A DNA stretch of 64,000 nt from NCBI RefSeq assembly GCF_002797555.1, contig NZ_PGFA01000001.1, forward strand, positions 2,046,001-2,110,000, written 5' to 3'. Position 1 is the first letter of the stretch, and each line of letters opens with the position of its first letter. Shown here piece after piece: positions 9,229 to 18,695 of this stretch. The position numbers and the translations under genes were made by a program. The notes under the pieces are model-generated. The model was not told the DNA's origin. It searched no databases and was given only the letters and a program-made list of their open reading frames with translations. Origin of the DNA: Hymenobacter chitinivorans DSM 11115 (GTDB lineage: Bacteria; Bacteroidota; Bacteroidia; Cytophagales; Hymenobacteraceae).

Positions 9229-9594
9229 ATGAAAAAAGCCCAGTTTTTCGCCCTGCTGGCGTTGAGTGCCCAAACGGCAGCTTTTGCCGGCAACGACCCC
9301 GACGGACCTTCCGCCATTCAGGCCCGGGCCACCACGCTGACGCGCACTATGGCCCAGCAAACCAAGCTGGACGAGGGACAGTATTTGAAAGTCAAGCAGC
9401 TCAACCTGCGTATGCTCACCGAGCTTGATGACCTTAAAACCCGCTTCGCCGCTGACCCTGCCATTCTGGACCAGCAACTGGCCGGTGCCCAAACGCGCTA
9501 CGAGGCCGAGCTAGCCTCCCTGCTGCGCCCTACCCAGTATGCCGTCTACCAGCAGGCCCGCTCGGGCATGACGGCCTTAGGAGCCACTAAATAG
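9229..9594 (+). CDS. Small secreted alpha-helical protein, Spy/CpxP-like (paralogue 1)
   Basis: The start is MKKAQFFALLALSAQ at ATG 9229, with a signal peptide cleaved after AAFA; the longer frame from 9103 starts inside the promoter. The mature protein of about 100 residues is helical and contains LTRTMAQQTKLDEGQYLKVK, LNLRMLTELDDLKTRF, LDQQLAGAQTRYEAELASLL and RPTQYAVYQ. It is a close paralogue of the next gene and a more distant one of the gene at 25777. The helix-turn-helix-hairpin layout with a late 'L.P.Q' motif recalls periplasmic Spy/CpxP (LTxxQ) chaperone-like proteins; that link is an inference. Confidence 0.75.
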   Translation: MKKAQFFALLALSAQTAAFAGNDPDGPSAIQARATTLTRTMAQQTKLDEGQYLKVKQLNLRMLTELDDLKTRFAADPAILDQQLAGAQTRYEAELASLLRPTQYAVYQQARSGMTALGATK

Positions 9595-9604
9595 CATCAT
9601 CTCT

Positions 9605-9639
9605 CATGCCAAAGCCTGCGGCCCGCAGGCTTTGGCATG
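9605..9639. terminator. 35-bp perfect palindrome, probable terminator
   Basis: Two 17-bp arms starting CATGCCAAAGCC flank a single central base, 10 bp after the stop of the first small secreted gene. No T tract follows, so termination would rely on the strong stem alone. Confidence 0.6.
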
Positions 9640-9850
9640 CTGGCTGCCTCACCCGACACTAGGACGCAGAACGAGTAGCTCCCTTCCTAAGCGGATAACC
9701 TGACATAGAAAATATTTATATTTTATTGTTTTTATCCGATAATACTTGTACATTCACTATATAATCAAATCAACCTGATTGGCTGGCTGCCAGTAGATTA
9801 GGTTGATGCGTTATCCTGCCTTTCCACCAACCCAACCAATTCTCACCGTG

Positions 9851-10207
9851 ATGAAAAAGATTTACGTAGCAGCCCTGCTGCTGGCCGGTTTTATGGCTCC
9901 TTCGGCTGCTCAGGCCGGTAATGGAGATGAGTCGCTGAAAAGCCGGGCTGCCGTGCTGACCCGGCGCATGTCCGAAACCACGAAGCTGGACGAGGGGCAG
10001 TATCTAAAAGTAAAACAGCTGAATCTGCGCATGCTCGGCGAAGTAGCCGACATTAAAGCCCGCTACAACGGCACCCCCGCCTTGGACGAGCAACTGTCCC
10101 AGGTCCAGATGCGCTACGAGTGGGATTTGGCCGCTATCCTGTGGCCCCGGCAGATGGCGGCTTATACGCAGTCTAAGCTGAACGTAACGGCCTTTAATGG
10201 CCGCTAA
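9851..10207 (+). CDS. Small secreted alpha-helical protein, Spy/CpxP-like (paralogue 2)
   Basis: The 118-residue product begins MKKIYVAALLLAGFMAPSAAQA, a clear signal peptide. The mature part repeats the paralogue's core: LTRRMSETTKLDEGQYLKVK, LNLRMLGEVADIKARY, LDEQLSQVQMRYEWDLAAIL and PRQMAAYTQ. Core identity with the first copy is high (the segment TKLDEGQYLKVKQLNLRML is identical), so this is a tandem duplication. Each copy has its own AT-rich upstream region and its own hairpin after the stop, implying separate transcription. The shared TCACCGT just before both start codons is part of the duplicated unit. Function unknown; periplasmic location is inferred. Confidence 0.75.
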   Translation: MKKIYVAALLLAGFMAPSAAQAGNGDESLKSRAAVLTRRMSETTKLDEGQYLKVKQLNLRMLGEVADIKARYNGTPALDEQLSQVQMRYEWDLAAILWPRQMAAYTQSKLNVTAFNGR

Positions 10208-10247
10208 ATAGCATGTATCTGGGGCTTGGCTCTGACCAGGCCGCGCA

Positions 10248-10278
10248 TAAAAAAGACCCGCTCAAGGCGGGTCTTTTT
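10248..10278. terminator. Bidirectional terminator between secreted gene and gltA
   Basis: A 12-bp stem AAAAAGACCCGC / GCGGGTCTTTTT with a TCAA-type loop has A and T tracts on both sides. It serves the convergent genes ending at 10207 (+) and 10304 (-). Confidence 0.85.
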
Positions 10279-10303
10279 GTTGGTAAGCAAAACGCAGGCA
10301 GTA

Positions 10304-11593
<1,290 letters not shown>

Positions 11594-11893
11594 AGGACTG
11601 GGTTAGAGAGGTGGTTGCGGGGCGAAACTAAAGATTAAGAAAGTGCGGGAGAGGAACACTATACTACAGCTTGCCCCAGGGTGTTGTTTGGATACAAGAC
11701 GGCTCAGTGCGGGCCGCTGCGCAAATTACGCTCAAGATGAGTTAGTTTCTACTATTCAGGAAAAGTTACTTGTGAAGCGGCGTTGCCGGCTGATTTTTAA
11801 GCCGAAAAGTCCGGAAAATAAACCCCAAACACCCCGAAACGGTAGGATAGAAGTGAAAAACGGTCCCGGCGAGTGGGCAGCAAACTATACGGT
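11594..11893 (+). other. Intergenic region, 300 bp
   Basis: This gap separates the divergent gltA and aldo/keto reductase genes. Apart from the weak gltA -7 box near 11623-11630 I see no hairpin, repeat or convincing gene. An open frame from 11643 (84 codons, Lys/Arg-rich, running into the next gene) looks spurious. Confidence 0.5.
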
Positions 11894-12790
11894 ATGAAAT
11901 ACAATCAGTTGGGAAAATCCCGGATTCAGGTCAGCGCCATCGGCTTCGGCTGCATGTCCTTGGGCCCCGACCACGCGGCCAACGCCACGCTGCTGCACCG
12001 CGCCCTGGACGCGGGCATCACCTTACTTGACACTGCCGACCTTTATGACAAAGGTGAGAATGAGGTCAGTGTCGGCAAGGCATTGCGGGGCCGGCGGCAG
12101 GAGGTGATACTAGCCACCAAAGTTGGTAACCAGTGGCGGCCCGACGACAGCGGCTGGGACTGGAACCCGCGCAAAGCCTACATCTTGCAGGCCGTGGAGC
12201 GCAGCCTGCGCCGCCTGCAAACCGACTACCTCGACCTGTACCAACTCCACGGCGGCACTGTGGAAGACCCGATAGACGAGACTATTGAAGCCTTTGAGCT
12301 GCTGAAAGAGCAGGGCAAAATCCGCGCGTACGGTATTTCCTCCATCCGGCCCAACGTGATTCGCGAGTACGTGCGCAAATCTGGCATTGCCAGCGTGATG
12401 ATGCAGTACAGCCTGCTGGACCGGCGGCCGGAGGAAAGCAGCCTGGCCCTGCTGCACGAGCACCAGATCAGCGTGCTGGCCCGCGGCAGCTACGCCCAAG
12501 GCCTGCTGGCGGGCAAACCGGCCAAGCCGTATCTGAACTACCCGGCGGCAGAGGTACAGCGGGCGGCTGAGGCCGTGCGGCAAGTAGCCGAACAAGCCGG
12601 CTCCGCCGCCGAAGTGGCCGTGGGCTTCGTGCTGGCCAAACCGGTTGTGGCCTCTGCCGTGCTGGGCATCCGTACCGAGGAACAGCTCCGGGCGGCCCTA
12701 CAGGCGGCAGAAGCAGGGGCCTTGGCTACCGAACAGCTCCAAACGCTGCGGCACGCGCTGCCGCCCAACCAGTACGAGCAACACCGCTAG
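11894..12790 (+). CDS. Aldo/keto reductase
   Basis: The 298-residue protein starts MKYNQLGKSRIQVSAIGFGCMSLG at ATG 11894. It shows the aldo/keto reductase TIM-barrel signatures: GITLLDTADLYDKGENEVSVGKAL (catalytic Asp and Tyr), ILATKVGN (catalytic Lys), YLDLYQLHGGT (catalytic His) and a C-terminal SAVLGIRTEEQLRAAL cofactor region. It reduces carbonyls with NADPH; the substrate cannot be told from sequence. Its 3' end lies only 9 bp from the convergent mnmE stop, with no room for a conventional terminator between them. Confidence 0.92.
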   Translation: MKYNQLGKSRIQVSAIGFGCMSLGPDHAANATLLHRALDAGITLLDTADLYDKGENEVSVGKALRGRRQEVILATKVGNQWRPDDSGWDWNPRKAYILQAVERSLRRLQTDYLDLYQLHGGTVEDPIDETIEAFELLKEQGKIRAYGISSIRPNVIREYVRKSGIASVMMQYSLLDRRPEESSLALLHEHQISVLARGSYAQGLLAGKPAKPYLNYPAAEVQRAAEAVRQVAEQAGSAAEVAVGFVLAKPVVASAVLGIRTEEQLRAALQAAEAGALATEQLQTLRHALPPNQYEQHR

Positions 12791-12799
12791 GCCGCCGGT

Positions 12800-14191
12800 T
12801 TATTTGCCGATGCAGAACTGGGTGAAGATGCTGGTCAGCAGGTCGTCGGAGGAAATTTCACCGGTGATTTCGCCCAGGGCCGCTAGGGCTTGGCGCAAGT
12901 CGGCGGCCAGCAGCTCGGTGCCGGTGCCGGCCTCTATGCCGAGCAGCACGGCGTCGAGGGCCTGGTTGGTGAGCTCCAGGCTGCGGGCGTGGCGCAGGTT
13001 GGTCACGATAGTGCTCTGCCCGGTCCGGTCCAGTCCTTCGCCGCGCACTCTTAGCAGCAGGGCTTCGCGCAGCTCGTCGAGGCCGTCGCCGCGGGCGGCG
13101 GCAATGAGCAGCACGTCGGGCTGGTGCCGGAAAGCCTCGATTTCGGGGTCGGAGGCTACGTCGAGCTTGTTGCCCACGGCCAGTACCGGGATGCTGCGGC
13201 CGGGGTTCAGGGCTTCAATCTCGGCTTCAAGCTCAGTGGGGGTAGTGCTGGTAATATCAAACAGATATATCAGCAAAGCAGCCTGGGTAACGCGCTTCTT
13301 AGTGCGCTCTACGCCGATGGACTCAACTACGTCGGCGGTGTCGCGCAGGCCGGCCGTGTCCACGAAGCGGAAGCGGATGCCCTCGATGCTGACCTCGTCC
13401 TCAATCAGGTCGCGGGTGGTGCCGGCTACGGCCGAGACAATGGCCCGCTCCTCGTTGAGCAGAGCATTAAGCAGCGTCGACTTGCCCGCGTTGGGCCGGC
13501 CGGCAATGACGGTGGTAACGCCATTTTTGATAACGTTGCCCAACTCAAAGGAGCGCAGCAGACGGCGCACCAGCGTTTGTACTTCGGTGAGCAACTTGAC
13601 CAGGCCGGTACGGTCGGCAAACTCCACGTCTTCCTCGCCGAAGTCGAGCTCCAACTCCAGCAACGCGGCAAACTGCACCAGTCGGCCCCGCAGGTCGCGC
13701 AGCTCCTGGGAAAAGCCGCCGCGCATTTGCTGCAGGGCTACCTGGTGGGACAGGGCCGAGTCGGCGGCAATCAGGTCGGCTACGGCTTCGGCCTGGGCCA
13801 AGTCGAAGGCGCCGTGCAGGAAGGCGCGCTTGGTAAACTCCCCGGCTTCGGCCAGGCGGGCCCCGCGGCGGGTGAGCAAAGTCAGGATTTGCTCCACGAT
13901 ATAGTCGGAGCCGTGGCAGCTGATTTCGACTACATCCTCGCGGGTGTAGGAGTGCGGCCCCTTGAAGAGCGACACCACAACTTCATCCAGGATGCGGGCC
14001 CCGTCGCGAATGGTGCCGAAGTGCAGGGTATGGCTGGGCTGGTCCTGCAGTTTCTTGCCGGCAAACACGGCATCGGCCATAGCAATGGCCTCGGGCCCGG
14101 AAAGGCGGAGCATAGCAATAGCGCCGGCACCGGGCGGCGTGGAGAGAGCAACGATGGTATCGGAAAGCGCGGGAGGAAGCGGAAGAGCCAC
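12800..14191 (-). CDS. mnmE: tRNA-5-carboxymethylaminomethyl-2-thiouridine GTPase MnmE (TrmE)
   Basis: With MnmG, this GTPase modifies the wobble uridine of several tRNAs. The 463-residue protein has the N-terminal folate-binding domain (LSDTIVALSTPPGAGAIAMLRLSG), helical domain, Ras-like G domain (GRPNAGKSTLLNAL; DTAGLRDT; NKLD) and the C-terminal CIGK motif whose cysteine is catalytic. The frame is open to 14287, but a perfect -7 box at 14215-14222 lies inside that extension, so GTG 14191 is the likely start and gives the family length. Confidence 0.95.
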   Translation of the reverse strand: MALPLPPALSDTIVALSTPPGAGAIAMLRLSGPEAIAMADAVFAGKKLQDQPSHTLHFGTIRDGARILDEVVVSLFKGPHSYTREDVVEISCHGSDYIVEQILTLLTRRGARLAEAGEFTKRAFLHGAFDLAQAEAVADLIAADSALSHQVALQQMRGGFSQELRDLRGRLVQFAALLELELDFGEEDVEFADRTGLVKLLTEVQTLVRRLLRSFELGNVIKNGVTTVIAGRPNAGKSTLLNALLNEERAIVSAVAGTTRDLIEDEVSIEGIRFRFVDTAGLRDTADVVESIGVERTKKRVTQAALLIYLFDITSTTPTELEAEIEALNPGRSIPVLAVGNKLDVASDPEIEAFRHQPDVLLIAAARGDGLDELREALLLRVRGEGLDRTGQSTIVTNLRHARSLELTNQALDAVLLGIEAGTGTELLAADLRQALAALGEITGEISSDDLLTSIFTQFCIGK

Positions 14192-14214
14192 GGGCAAGCA
14201 AAGAAGTGAAGCTG

Positions 14215-14222
14215 CAAAGGTA
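14215..14222 (-). promoter_or_regulatory. -7 box of mnmE
   Basis: On the minus strand this reads TACCTTTG, a perfect TAnnTTTG element 24 bp before GTG 14191. No TTG lies at the usual distance upstream. Confidence 0.5.
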
Positions 14223-14332
14223 CGCAACCCGGTAGGTAGGGCGAAGCGCGGGCGGCATCCGGGCCGTGGGAGGATGACTCCCGGCAACAGTGGGCAACGA
14301 TACGCGAAGCTCCCGTTTCGCGCTGCTGGCGC

Positions 14333-14992
14333 TTAGCCGGTCACGAACAGGTTACGGCTGACCTCGGCGGAAATCAGGGTTGTCTTTTGGTCGTTGACTT
14401 TGATTTCCAGAGAATTGTCAAAGCTGACTTTGTCCAGCACTTCAAGCTGGGCGCCCAGGCACAGGCCCACTTTGTCCAGGTACTGCAGAAAGGAGGCCGA
14501 GGTATTTTTGACGGCCACTACAGTACCGGAGTCGCCCGGGGAGAGGTCGGCCACGAGGCGGTTTTGGGGGCGCAGAATGGCGCCTTCCTCGGTGGGAATA
14601 GGGTCGCCGTGGGGGTCGGTTTGCGGGAAGCCCAGAAACTCGTCGAGGCGGCGCACCAGCAGCGGGGACTGGATATGCTCCATTTCCTCGGCCACCTCGT
14701 GCACCTCGTCCCAGTTGAAGCCCAGCTTCTGCACCAGAAATACTTCCCAGAGCCGGTGCTTGCGGATGGTGAGCAGGGCCAGGCGTCGCCCTTCCGGCGT
14801 GAGCGACACGCCCCGGTAGCGGGTGTAGTTGAGCAGGCCTTTCTCACCCAGGCGGCGCAGCATATCGGTCACGGAGGCGGCCCGGGTCTGCAGCACCTCG
14901 GCAATGCGGTTGGTGCTAACTTCCGAACCCGGCTCGGCTTCGGCCAGCTTGAAAATAGCCTTTAAGTAGTTTTCCTCGGTGTAGCTGGGCAA
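14333..14992 (-). CDS. Metal-dependent transcriptional regulator, DtxR/MntR family
   Basis: This 219-residue protein has the iron-dependent repressor layout. An N-terminal winged helix (about 1-65; MPSYTEENYLKAIFKL and VSTNRIAEVLQTRAASVTDMLRRL) is followed by YTRYRGVSLTPEGRRLAL, then the metal-binding and dimer domain (HRLWEVFLVQKLGFNWDEVHEVAEEMEHIQS) and a C-terminal FeoA/SH3-like domain (about 145-219). Such regulators sense Mn or Fe and repress uptake genes. No transporter is next to it here, so the regulon is unknown and the metal (Mn or Fe) is not decided by sequence. Confidence 0.92.
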   Translation of the reverse strand: MPSYTEENYLKAIFKLAEAEPGSEVSTNRIAEVLQTRAASVTDMLRRLGEKGLLNYTRYRGVSLTPEGRRLALLTIRKHRLWEVFLVQKLGFNWDEVHEVAEEMEHIQSPLLVRRLDEFLGFPQTDPHGDPIPTEEGAILRPQNRLVADLSPGDSGTVVAVKNTSASFLQYLDKVGLCLGAQLEVLDKVSFDNSLEIKVNDQKTTLISAEVSRNLFVTG

Positions 14993-15012
14993 GAGAAGAG
15001 AGTATTAAGCTC

Positions 15013-15046
15013 CAAAACTAGGAATTCTGAACGCAAGTTGGCCCAA
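15013..15046 (-). promoter_or_regulatory. Putative promoter of the DtxR/MntR gene
   Basis: On the minus strand TAGTTTTG (15013-15020) is a perfect -7 box, and a TTG (15044-15046) lies 23 bp upstream, at the long end of the accepted spacer range. It is 20 bp before the ATG at 14992. Confidence 0.5.
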
Positions 15047-15073
15047 GCAGGCCGGGAAGTATGTCCAATAAAA

Positions 15074-15109
15074 AAGAGGTGGCCGCCTAATGTGGACTGC
15101 CACCTCTTC
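15074..15109 (-). terminator. Terminator of fabH
   Basis: A 10-bp stem AAGAGGTGGC / GCCACCTCTT with a 13-nt loop; on the minus strand it is followed by a T-rich run. It lies 54 bp beyond the fabH stop. Confidence 0.75.
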
Positions 15110-15162
15110 TTGGCTTAAGAGCCTACTGGAAATACTGCCAACCGCAGGCTACCGAGTTCAGC

Positions 15163-16173
15163 TTACCATTTAATCAAAGCCGAGGCCCAGGTGAAGCCCG
15201 AGCCGAAGGCGGCCAGGCAGACCAGGTCGCCGCGCTTGATTTTGCCCTCGGCTACGGCCTCGCTCAGCGCAATCGGGACGGAGGCGGCGGTGGTGTTGCC
15301 GTAGCGCTGGATGTTGCTGTAGATCTTGTCGTCGGTCAGGCCCATTTTCTGCTGCACAAACTGGGTGATGCGCAGGTTGGCCTGGTGGGGAATCAGCATG
15401 TCGATGTCCTTGGACTCGTAGCCGTTCTGGTCGAGGGCCTCCTTGATAACCTGGGGGAAGCGCACCACGGCGTGCTTGAACACGTTCTGGCCGTTCATGT
15501 AGGGATACATGTCCAGCTCATTGTCCACCACGTACTGCACGCGGTTGTTGCGGTTCGAGCCGGGTTCCTTCACAATCAGCTCCTCGGCGTGCTCGCCCTG
15601 GGAGTGCAGGTGGGTGCTCAGAATGCCGTGGCCCTCGCGGGTGCTGGGGCGCAGCACTACCGCCCCGGCGCCGTCGCCGAAGATAACCGAGACGGCCCGG
15701 CCGCGGGTGCTGATATCGAGGCCCGAGGAGTGGATTTCGGAGCCCACGACCAGCACCGTGTCGTACATGCCGGTTTTGACGAACTGGTCGGCCATGCTCA
15801 GCGCGTACACGAAGCCCGAGCACTGGTTGCGCACGTCGAAGGCCGGAATCGGGTCCTTGATACCCAGTTCGCGCTGCAGCAGCACGCCCGAGCCGGGGAA
15901 GAAGTAGTCGGGCGACAAGGTGGCAAAGACAATCATCTGCACGTCGTCGGGCTGCAGGCCGGCCATTTCCAGGGCCTTGCGGGCCGCGTTGGCGCCCATG
16001 TTGGCCGTGGTGTCCTTGCCTTCCTCAAACCAGCGCCGCTCCTTGATGCCAGTGCGCTCCTGAATCCACTCGTCGGTGGTTTCCATGAGTTCGGTGATGT
16101 CGGCATTGGTGACGACGCGGGCGGGAACGTAGTGGCCGACGCCGGCAATTTCGGAATGACGCAGGGTGCTCAT
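15163..16173 (-). CDS. fabH: 3-oxoacyl-ACP synthase III (KAS III)
   Basis: FabH starts fatty acid synthesis by condensing an acyl-CoA with malonyl-ACP. The 336-residue protein contains the Cys-His-Asn triad in NQCSGFVYAL, IPHQANLRI and RYGNTTAAS, plus FGDGAGAVVL. ATG 16173 gives the common start MSTLRHSEIAGVGHYVP; the frame to 16329 would run into the upstream gene. A TATCTTCG element at 16223-16230 (minus strand) may be the -7 box. Cytophagales often carry more than one KAS III; this one has the MAGLQPDDVQMIVFATLSPD segment common to them. The glycosyltransferase gene lies 104 bp upstream on the same strand. Confidence 0.93.
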   Translation of the reverse strand: MSTLRHSEIAGVGHYVPARVVTNADITELMETTDEWIQERTGIKERRWFEEGKDTTANMGANAARKALEMAGLQPDDVQMIVFATLSPDYFFPGSGVLLQRELGIKDPIPAFDVRNQCSGFVYALSMADQFVKTGMYDTVLVVGSEIHSSGLDISTRGRAVSVIFGDGAGAVVLRPSTREGHGILSTHLHSQGEHAEELIVKEPGSNRNNRVQYVVDNELDMYPYMNGQNVFKHAVVRFPQVIKEALDQNGYESKDIDMLIPHQANLRITQFVQQKMGLTDDKIYSNIQRYGNTTAASVPIALSEAVAEGKIKRGDLVCLAAFGSGFTWASALIKW

Positions 16174-16277
16174 ATCAGGGAAGTGGGAATATTCGAGGAA
16201 AACGGAGCGAGAAAAAAGGAGGCGAAGATAATAAAAACCCGCCCTCATGTGCGCTAACGGCCGGCAAAGGTCGACAG

Positions 16278-17429
16278 TTACCGGATAGTATCCAGCAGGG
16301 CCCACAATTTTGTGGCTTCGGCCGGCCAAAAAGCTTCTGTCGGGACGCCTTGCGGGTAAAAAGAGCTGGTGGCAAGGGCCTCAACAACGCCGGTGGGTAG
16401 TTTCGTTTCGTCGAAGCTCACGACGAGGCCGGCCTGGTGCCGCTGCACAATATCGGCCCACAGAGGATTGTTGGGCACCAGCACCGGCAGGCCGTTGGCC
16501 AAATATTCGAACAGCTTGGTGGGCACGCAGCGCCAGGTGCTGGGGTGGGGCCGGTAGGGCAGCAGGCCCAGGTGGCTTTGCTCGATTTCGGCCACCACCC
16601 GGGCGTGGGGCACCAGCGCGTCACCCCCGATTAGGGTGACGGCGCCGGGGTTGGCGGCAATGACGGCGCGCAGGCGCTGGAGTTGCTCGGGGCGCTGGCA
16701 AAATCCGATAATGGTCAGGTGGGCCGCGGGCCAGAGCTGACGCAGGCGCAGGGTGAAATCAACGGCTTCGAACACCCCATTCAACTCCGAAATAGTGCCC
16801 GAGTACAGCAGCCGCAGCTCCTGGCCGAATGGGGGCAGCGGCCGGATAGAGCTGTAGCTGGTCTGGCCGGGCCCGGGCGCAAATTTGTTTTCCAGCACCA
16901 CCGTGCGCTGCGGCTCGGCAAAGGGCAGTTCCTCGGTGTAGCTGCGCTCGGCCAGCATAAGGCCCGCCGCCCGCCGGGCGGCCACCGTTTCCAGCCCGCG
17001 CACCAAACGGGCCAGCAGGCCCCGCAGCCAGGCCGGGTACACCTGCTGGCTGCGAATGTTGAGGGCGTAGTTTTCCCGCACGTCGTAGAGAAACTGCCGT
17101 TTGCGTGGGCTCAGCCCGTGCCAGAGCAGGGTCAGGGGCAGCAGCTCGGGGGCGTGGACCAGTACTACATCGGGCTGCACCTGCCGGAGCAGGCGCCAGT
17201 AGCGGCCCTGGGCCCCGAGGCGCTGCCAGCTCAGGCGGCCGCCCTGCAGCAGGCAGTGAAACCGGACACCCCCTGGCGCATCTACCGGAGCAGCGGCCCA
17301 GCGGCCGGCCACGTGCACCGTATGCTGCTCGCCGGCCCGGGCTACGAGGGTACGGGCAAACTTGCCGTACATGCGCGTGTCGTCCAGGGGTTTCAGGACG
17401 GAGGCCAGAAGAAAGGTGGTCGGCTGCAT
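16278..17429 (-). CDS. GT4-family glycosyltransferase
   Basis: The 383-residue protein looks like a GT-B glycosyltransferase. It has an N-terminal Rossmann half with VQPDVVLVHAPELLPLTLL and FLYDVRENYALNIRSQQ, and a C-terminal half with LRLLYSGTISELNGVFEAV, HLTIIGFCQ, GLLPYRPHPSTWRCVPTKLFEYLANGLPVLVPNN. The last carries the donor-binding E-x7-P like motif (FEYLANGLPV) of family GT4. There is no signal peptide or membrane segment, so it acts in the cytoplasm or at the membrane face. The substrate is unknown. ATG 17429 is preferred; a codon set seven residues upstream (17450) is the alternative. Confidence 0.85.
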   Translation of the reverse strand: MQPTTFLLASVLKPLDDTRMYGKFARTLVARAGEQHTVHVAGRWAAAPVDAPGGVRFHCLLQGGRLSWQRLGAQGRYWRLLRQVQPDVVLVHAPELLPLTLLWHGLSPRKRQFLYDVRENYALNIRSQQVYPAWLRGLLARLVRGLETVAARRAAGLMLAERSYTEELPFAEPQRTVVLENKFAPGPGQTSYSSIRPLPPFGQELRLLYSGTISELNGVFEAVDFTLRLRQLWPAAHLTIIGFCQRPEQLQRLRAVIAANPGAVTLIGGDALVPHARVVAEIEQSHLGLLPYRPHPSTWRCVPTKLFEYLANGLPVLVPNNPLWADIVQRHQAGLVVSFDETKLPTGVVEALATSSFYPQGVPTEAFWPAEATKLWALLDTIR

Positions 17430-17576
17430 TGCTGCCCGCAAAGATGCCAAAACCCGGAAACAAAGTTGGAGTTTGGGAATAGACGTCAGAGAGCTAAATC
17501 CAGGTTTGGGAAGAGGCCATTACTACCGGATTCGGATTTTCCCGTCGTACCGCAGCAGTTTCGGCCTATTTGCTGC

Positions 17577-17584
17577 TAGTTTTG
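17577..17584 (+). promoter_or_regulatory. Putative -7 box of dapD
   Basis: TAGTTTTG matches TAnnTTTG and lies 27 bp before the dapD ATG at 17612, excluding the longer frame that begins at 17570. No good TTG is found at about 20 bp upstream. Confidence 0.45.
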
Positions 17585-17611
17585 CACACTACATTTTTTG
17601 CACTCTTTCGC

Positions 17612-18430
17612 ATGACCAACCTGCAAGCAACCATAGAAGCTGCCTGGGCCGACCGCAGCCTCCTTCAGCAACCCGCCACCACCGAGGCTATTCACGCCGT
17701 CATTGAGGAGCTCGACAAGGGCCGCCTGCGCGTGGCCGAGCCAACTGCCGACGGGCAGTGGCAGGTGAATGACTGGGTGAAAAAGGCCGTTATCCTGTAT
17801 TTCCCCATTCAGCAGATGGAAACCATCGAGCTGAAGCCCTTCGAGTACCGCGACAAAATGCGCCTCAAGACCGACTACGCCAGCCAGGGGGTGCGCGTGG
17901 TGCCCCCGGCTACGGCCCGCTACGGCGCGTTTCTGGCTCCGGGCGTTATCCTGATGCCCAGCTACGTCAACATCGGCGCCTGGGTGGGTGAGGGTACCAT
18001 GGTTGATACCTGGGCTACGGTGGGCTCCTGCGCCCAGATTGGCGCCGGCGTGCATTTGAGTGGCGGCGTGGGCATCGGCGGGGTGCTGGAGCCCGTGCAG
18101 GCTGCCCCGGTTATCATCGAGGACGGCGCCTTCATTGGCTCGCGCAGCATCCTGGTGGAAGGCTGCCACGTGGGCAAGGAAGCCGTTATTGGCGCGGGCG
18201 TAACCATCACCGGCAGCACCAAGATTATCGACGTGACGGGGGCTGAGCCCGTCGAGTACAAAGGCTTCGTGCCGGCCCGCTCGGTGGTCATTCCGGGCTC
18301 CATCACCAAGAAATTCCCCGCCGGCGAGTACCAGGTGCCCTGCGCCCTGATCATCGGCCAGCGCAAGCCCAGCACCGACCTCAAAACCTCGTTGAACGAC
18401 GCCCTGCGCGACTTCGGCGTGAGCGTGTAG
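17612..18430 (+). CDS. dapD: 2,3,4,5-tetrahydropyridine-2,6-dicarboxylate N-succinyltransferase
   Basis: DapD transfers succinyl (from succinyl-CoA) to tetrahydrodipicolinate in the lysine/diaminopimelate pathway. The 272-residue enzyme starts MTNLQATIEAAWADRSLLQ and has an N-terminal helical domain to about 100. It then shows the left-handed beta-helix of hexapeptide repeats (GVILMPSYVNIGAWVGEGTM, VGSCAQIGAGVHLSGGVGIGG, ILVEGCHVGKEAVIGAGVTI) and the C-terminal KFPAGEYQVPCALIIGQRKP. Length and motifs are standard. The 3' side carries REP-like palindromes, one pair of which could terminate transcription. Confidence 0.96.
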   Translation: MTNLQATIEAAWADRSLLQQPATTEAIHAVIEELDKGRLRVAEPTADGQWQVNDWVKKAVILYFPIQQMETIELKPFEYRDKMRLKTDYASQGVRVVPPATARYGAFLAPGVILMPSYVNIGAWVGEGTMVDTWATVGSCAQIGAGVHLSGGVGIGGVLEPVQAAPVIIEDGAFIGSRSILVEGCHVGKEAVIGAGVTITGSTKIIDVTGAEPVEYKGFVPARSVVIPGSITKKFPAGEYQVPCALIIGQRKPSTDLKTSLNDALRDFGVSV

Positions 18431-18467
18431 GTAAGTAACTAGTCTAAGTGGCGAACTGCCGAGCGTT

Positions 18468-18622
18468 AGCCCCAGCGGGGCGGCATATTGGTAGATAACG
18501 CGCCTAAAGCGTAGCAAAGCCCCAGCGGGGCGGCACAACCGGGAAACCGTGCGTGCCGCCCCGCTGGGGCTTTTGTTTGCGTCAATGCCTAAGAGCTACC
18601 GATATGCCGCCCCGCTGGGGCT
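18468..18622. repeat. Four-copy REP-like palindromic repeat (two direct, two inverted)
   Basis: The 18-bp unit AGCCCCAGCGGGGCGGCA occurs at 18468 and 18518 on the plus strand and as its complement at 18554-18571 and 18605-18622. The inner pair forms an 18-bp stem followed by TTTTGTTT, likely terminating dapD. The outer pair extends to about 27 matching bp (adding TATyGGTAG). Each unit is itself partly palindromic (CCCCAGCGGGG). This looks like a REP/BIME cluster. Confidence 0.8.
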
Positions 18623-18695
18623 GGTCGGGCATCTTATTCAACTCCTAACTAAGAGGAGGCTGGGACGGAGGAAGCTAGTCGAAGGCTTGACCACG

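Noticed and set aside
11643..11897. 84-codon frame upstream of the aldo/keto reductase
   Set aside because: Lys/Arg/Pro-rich, overlaps the reductase start, and no family resemblance.
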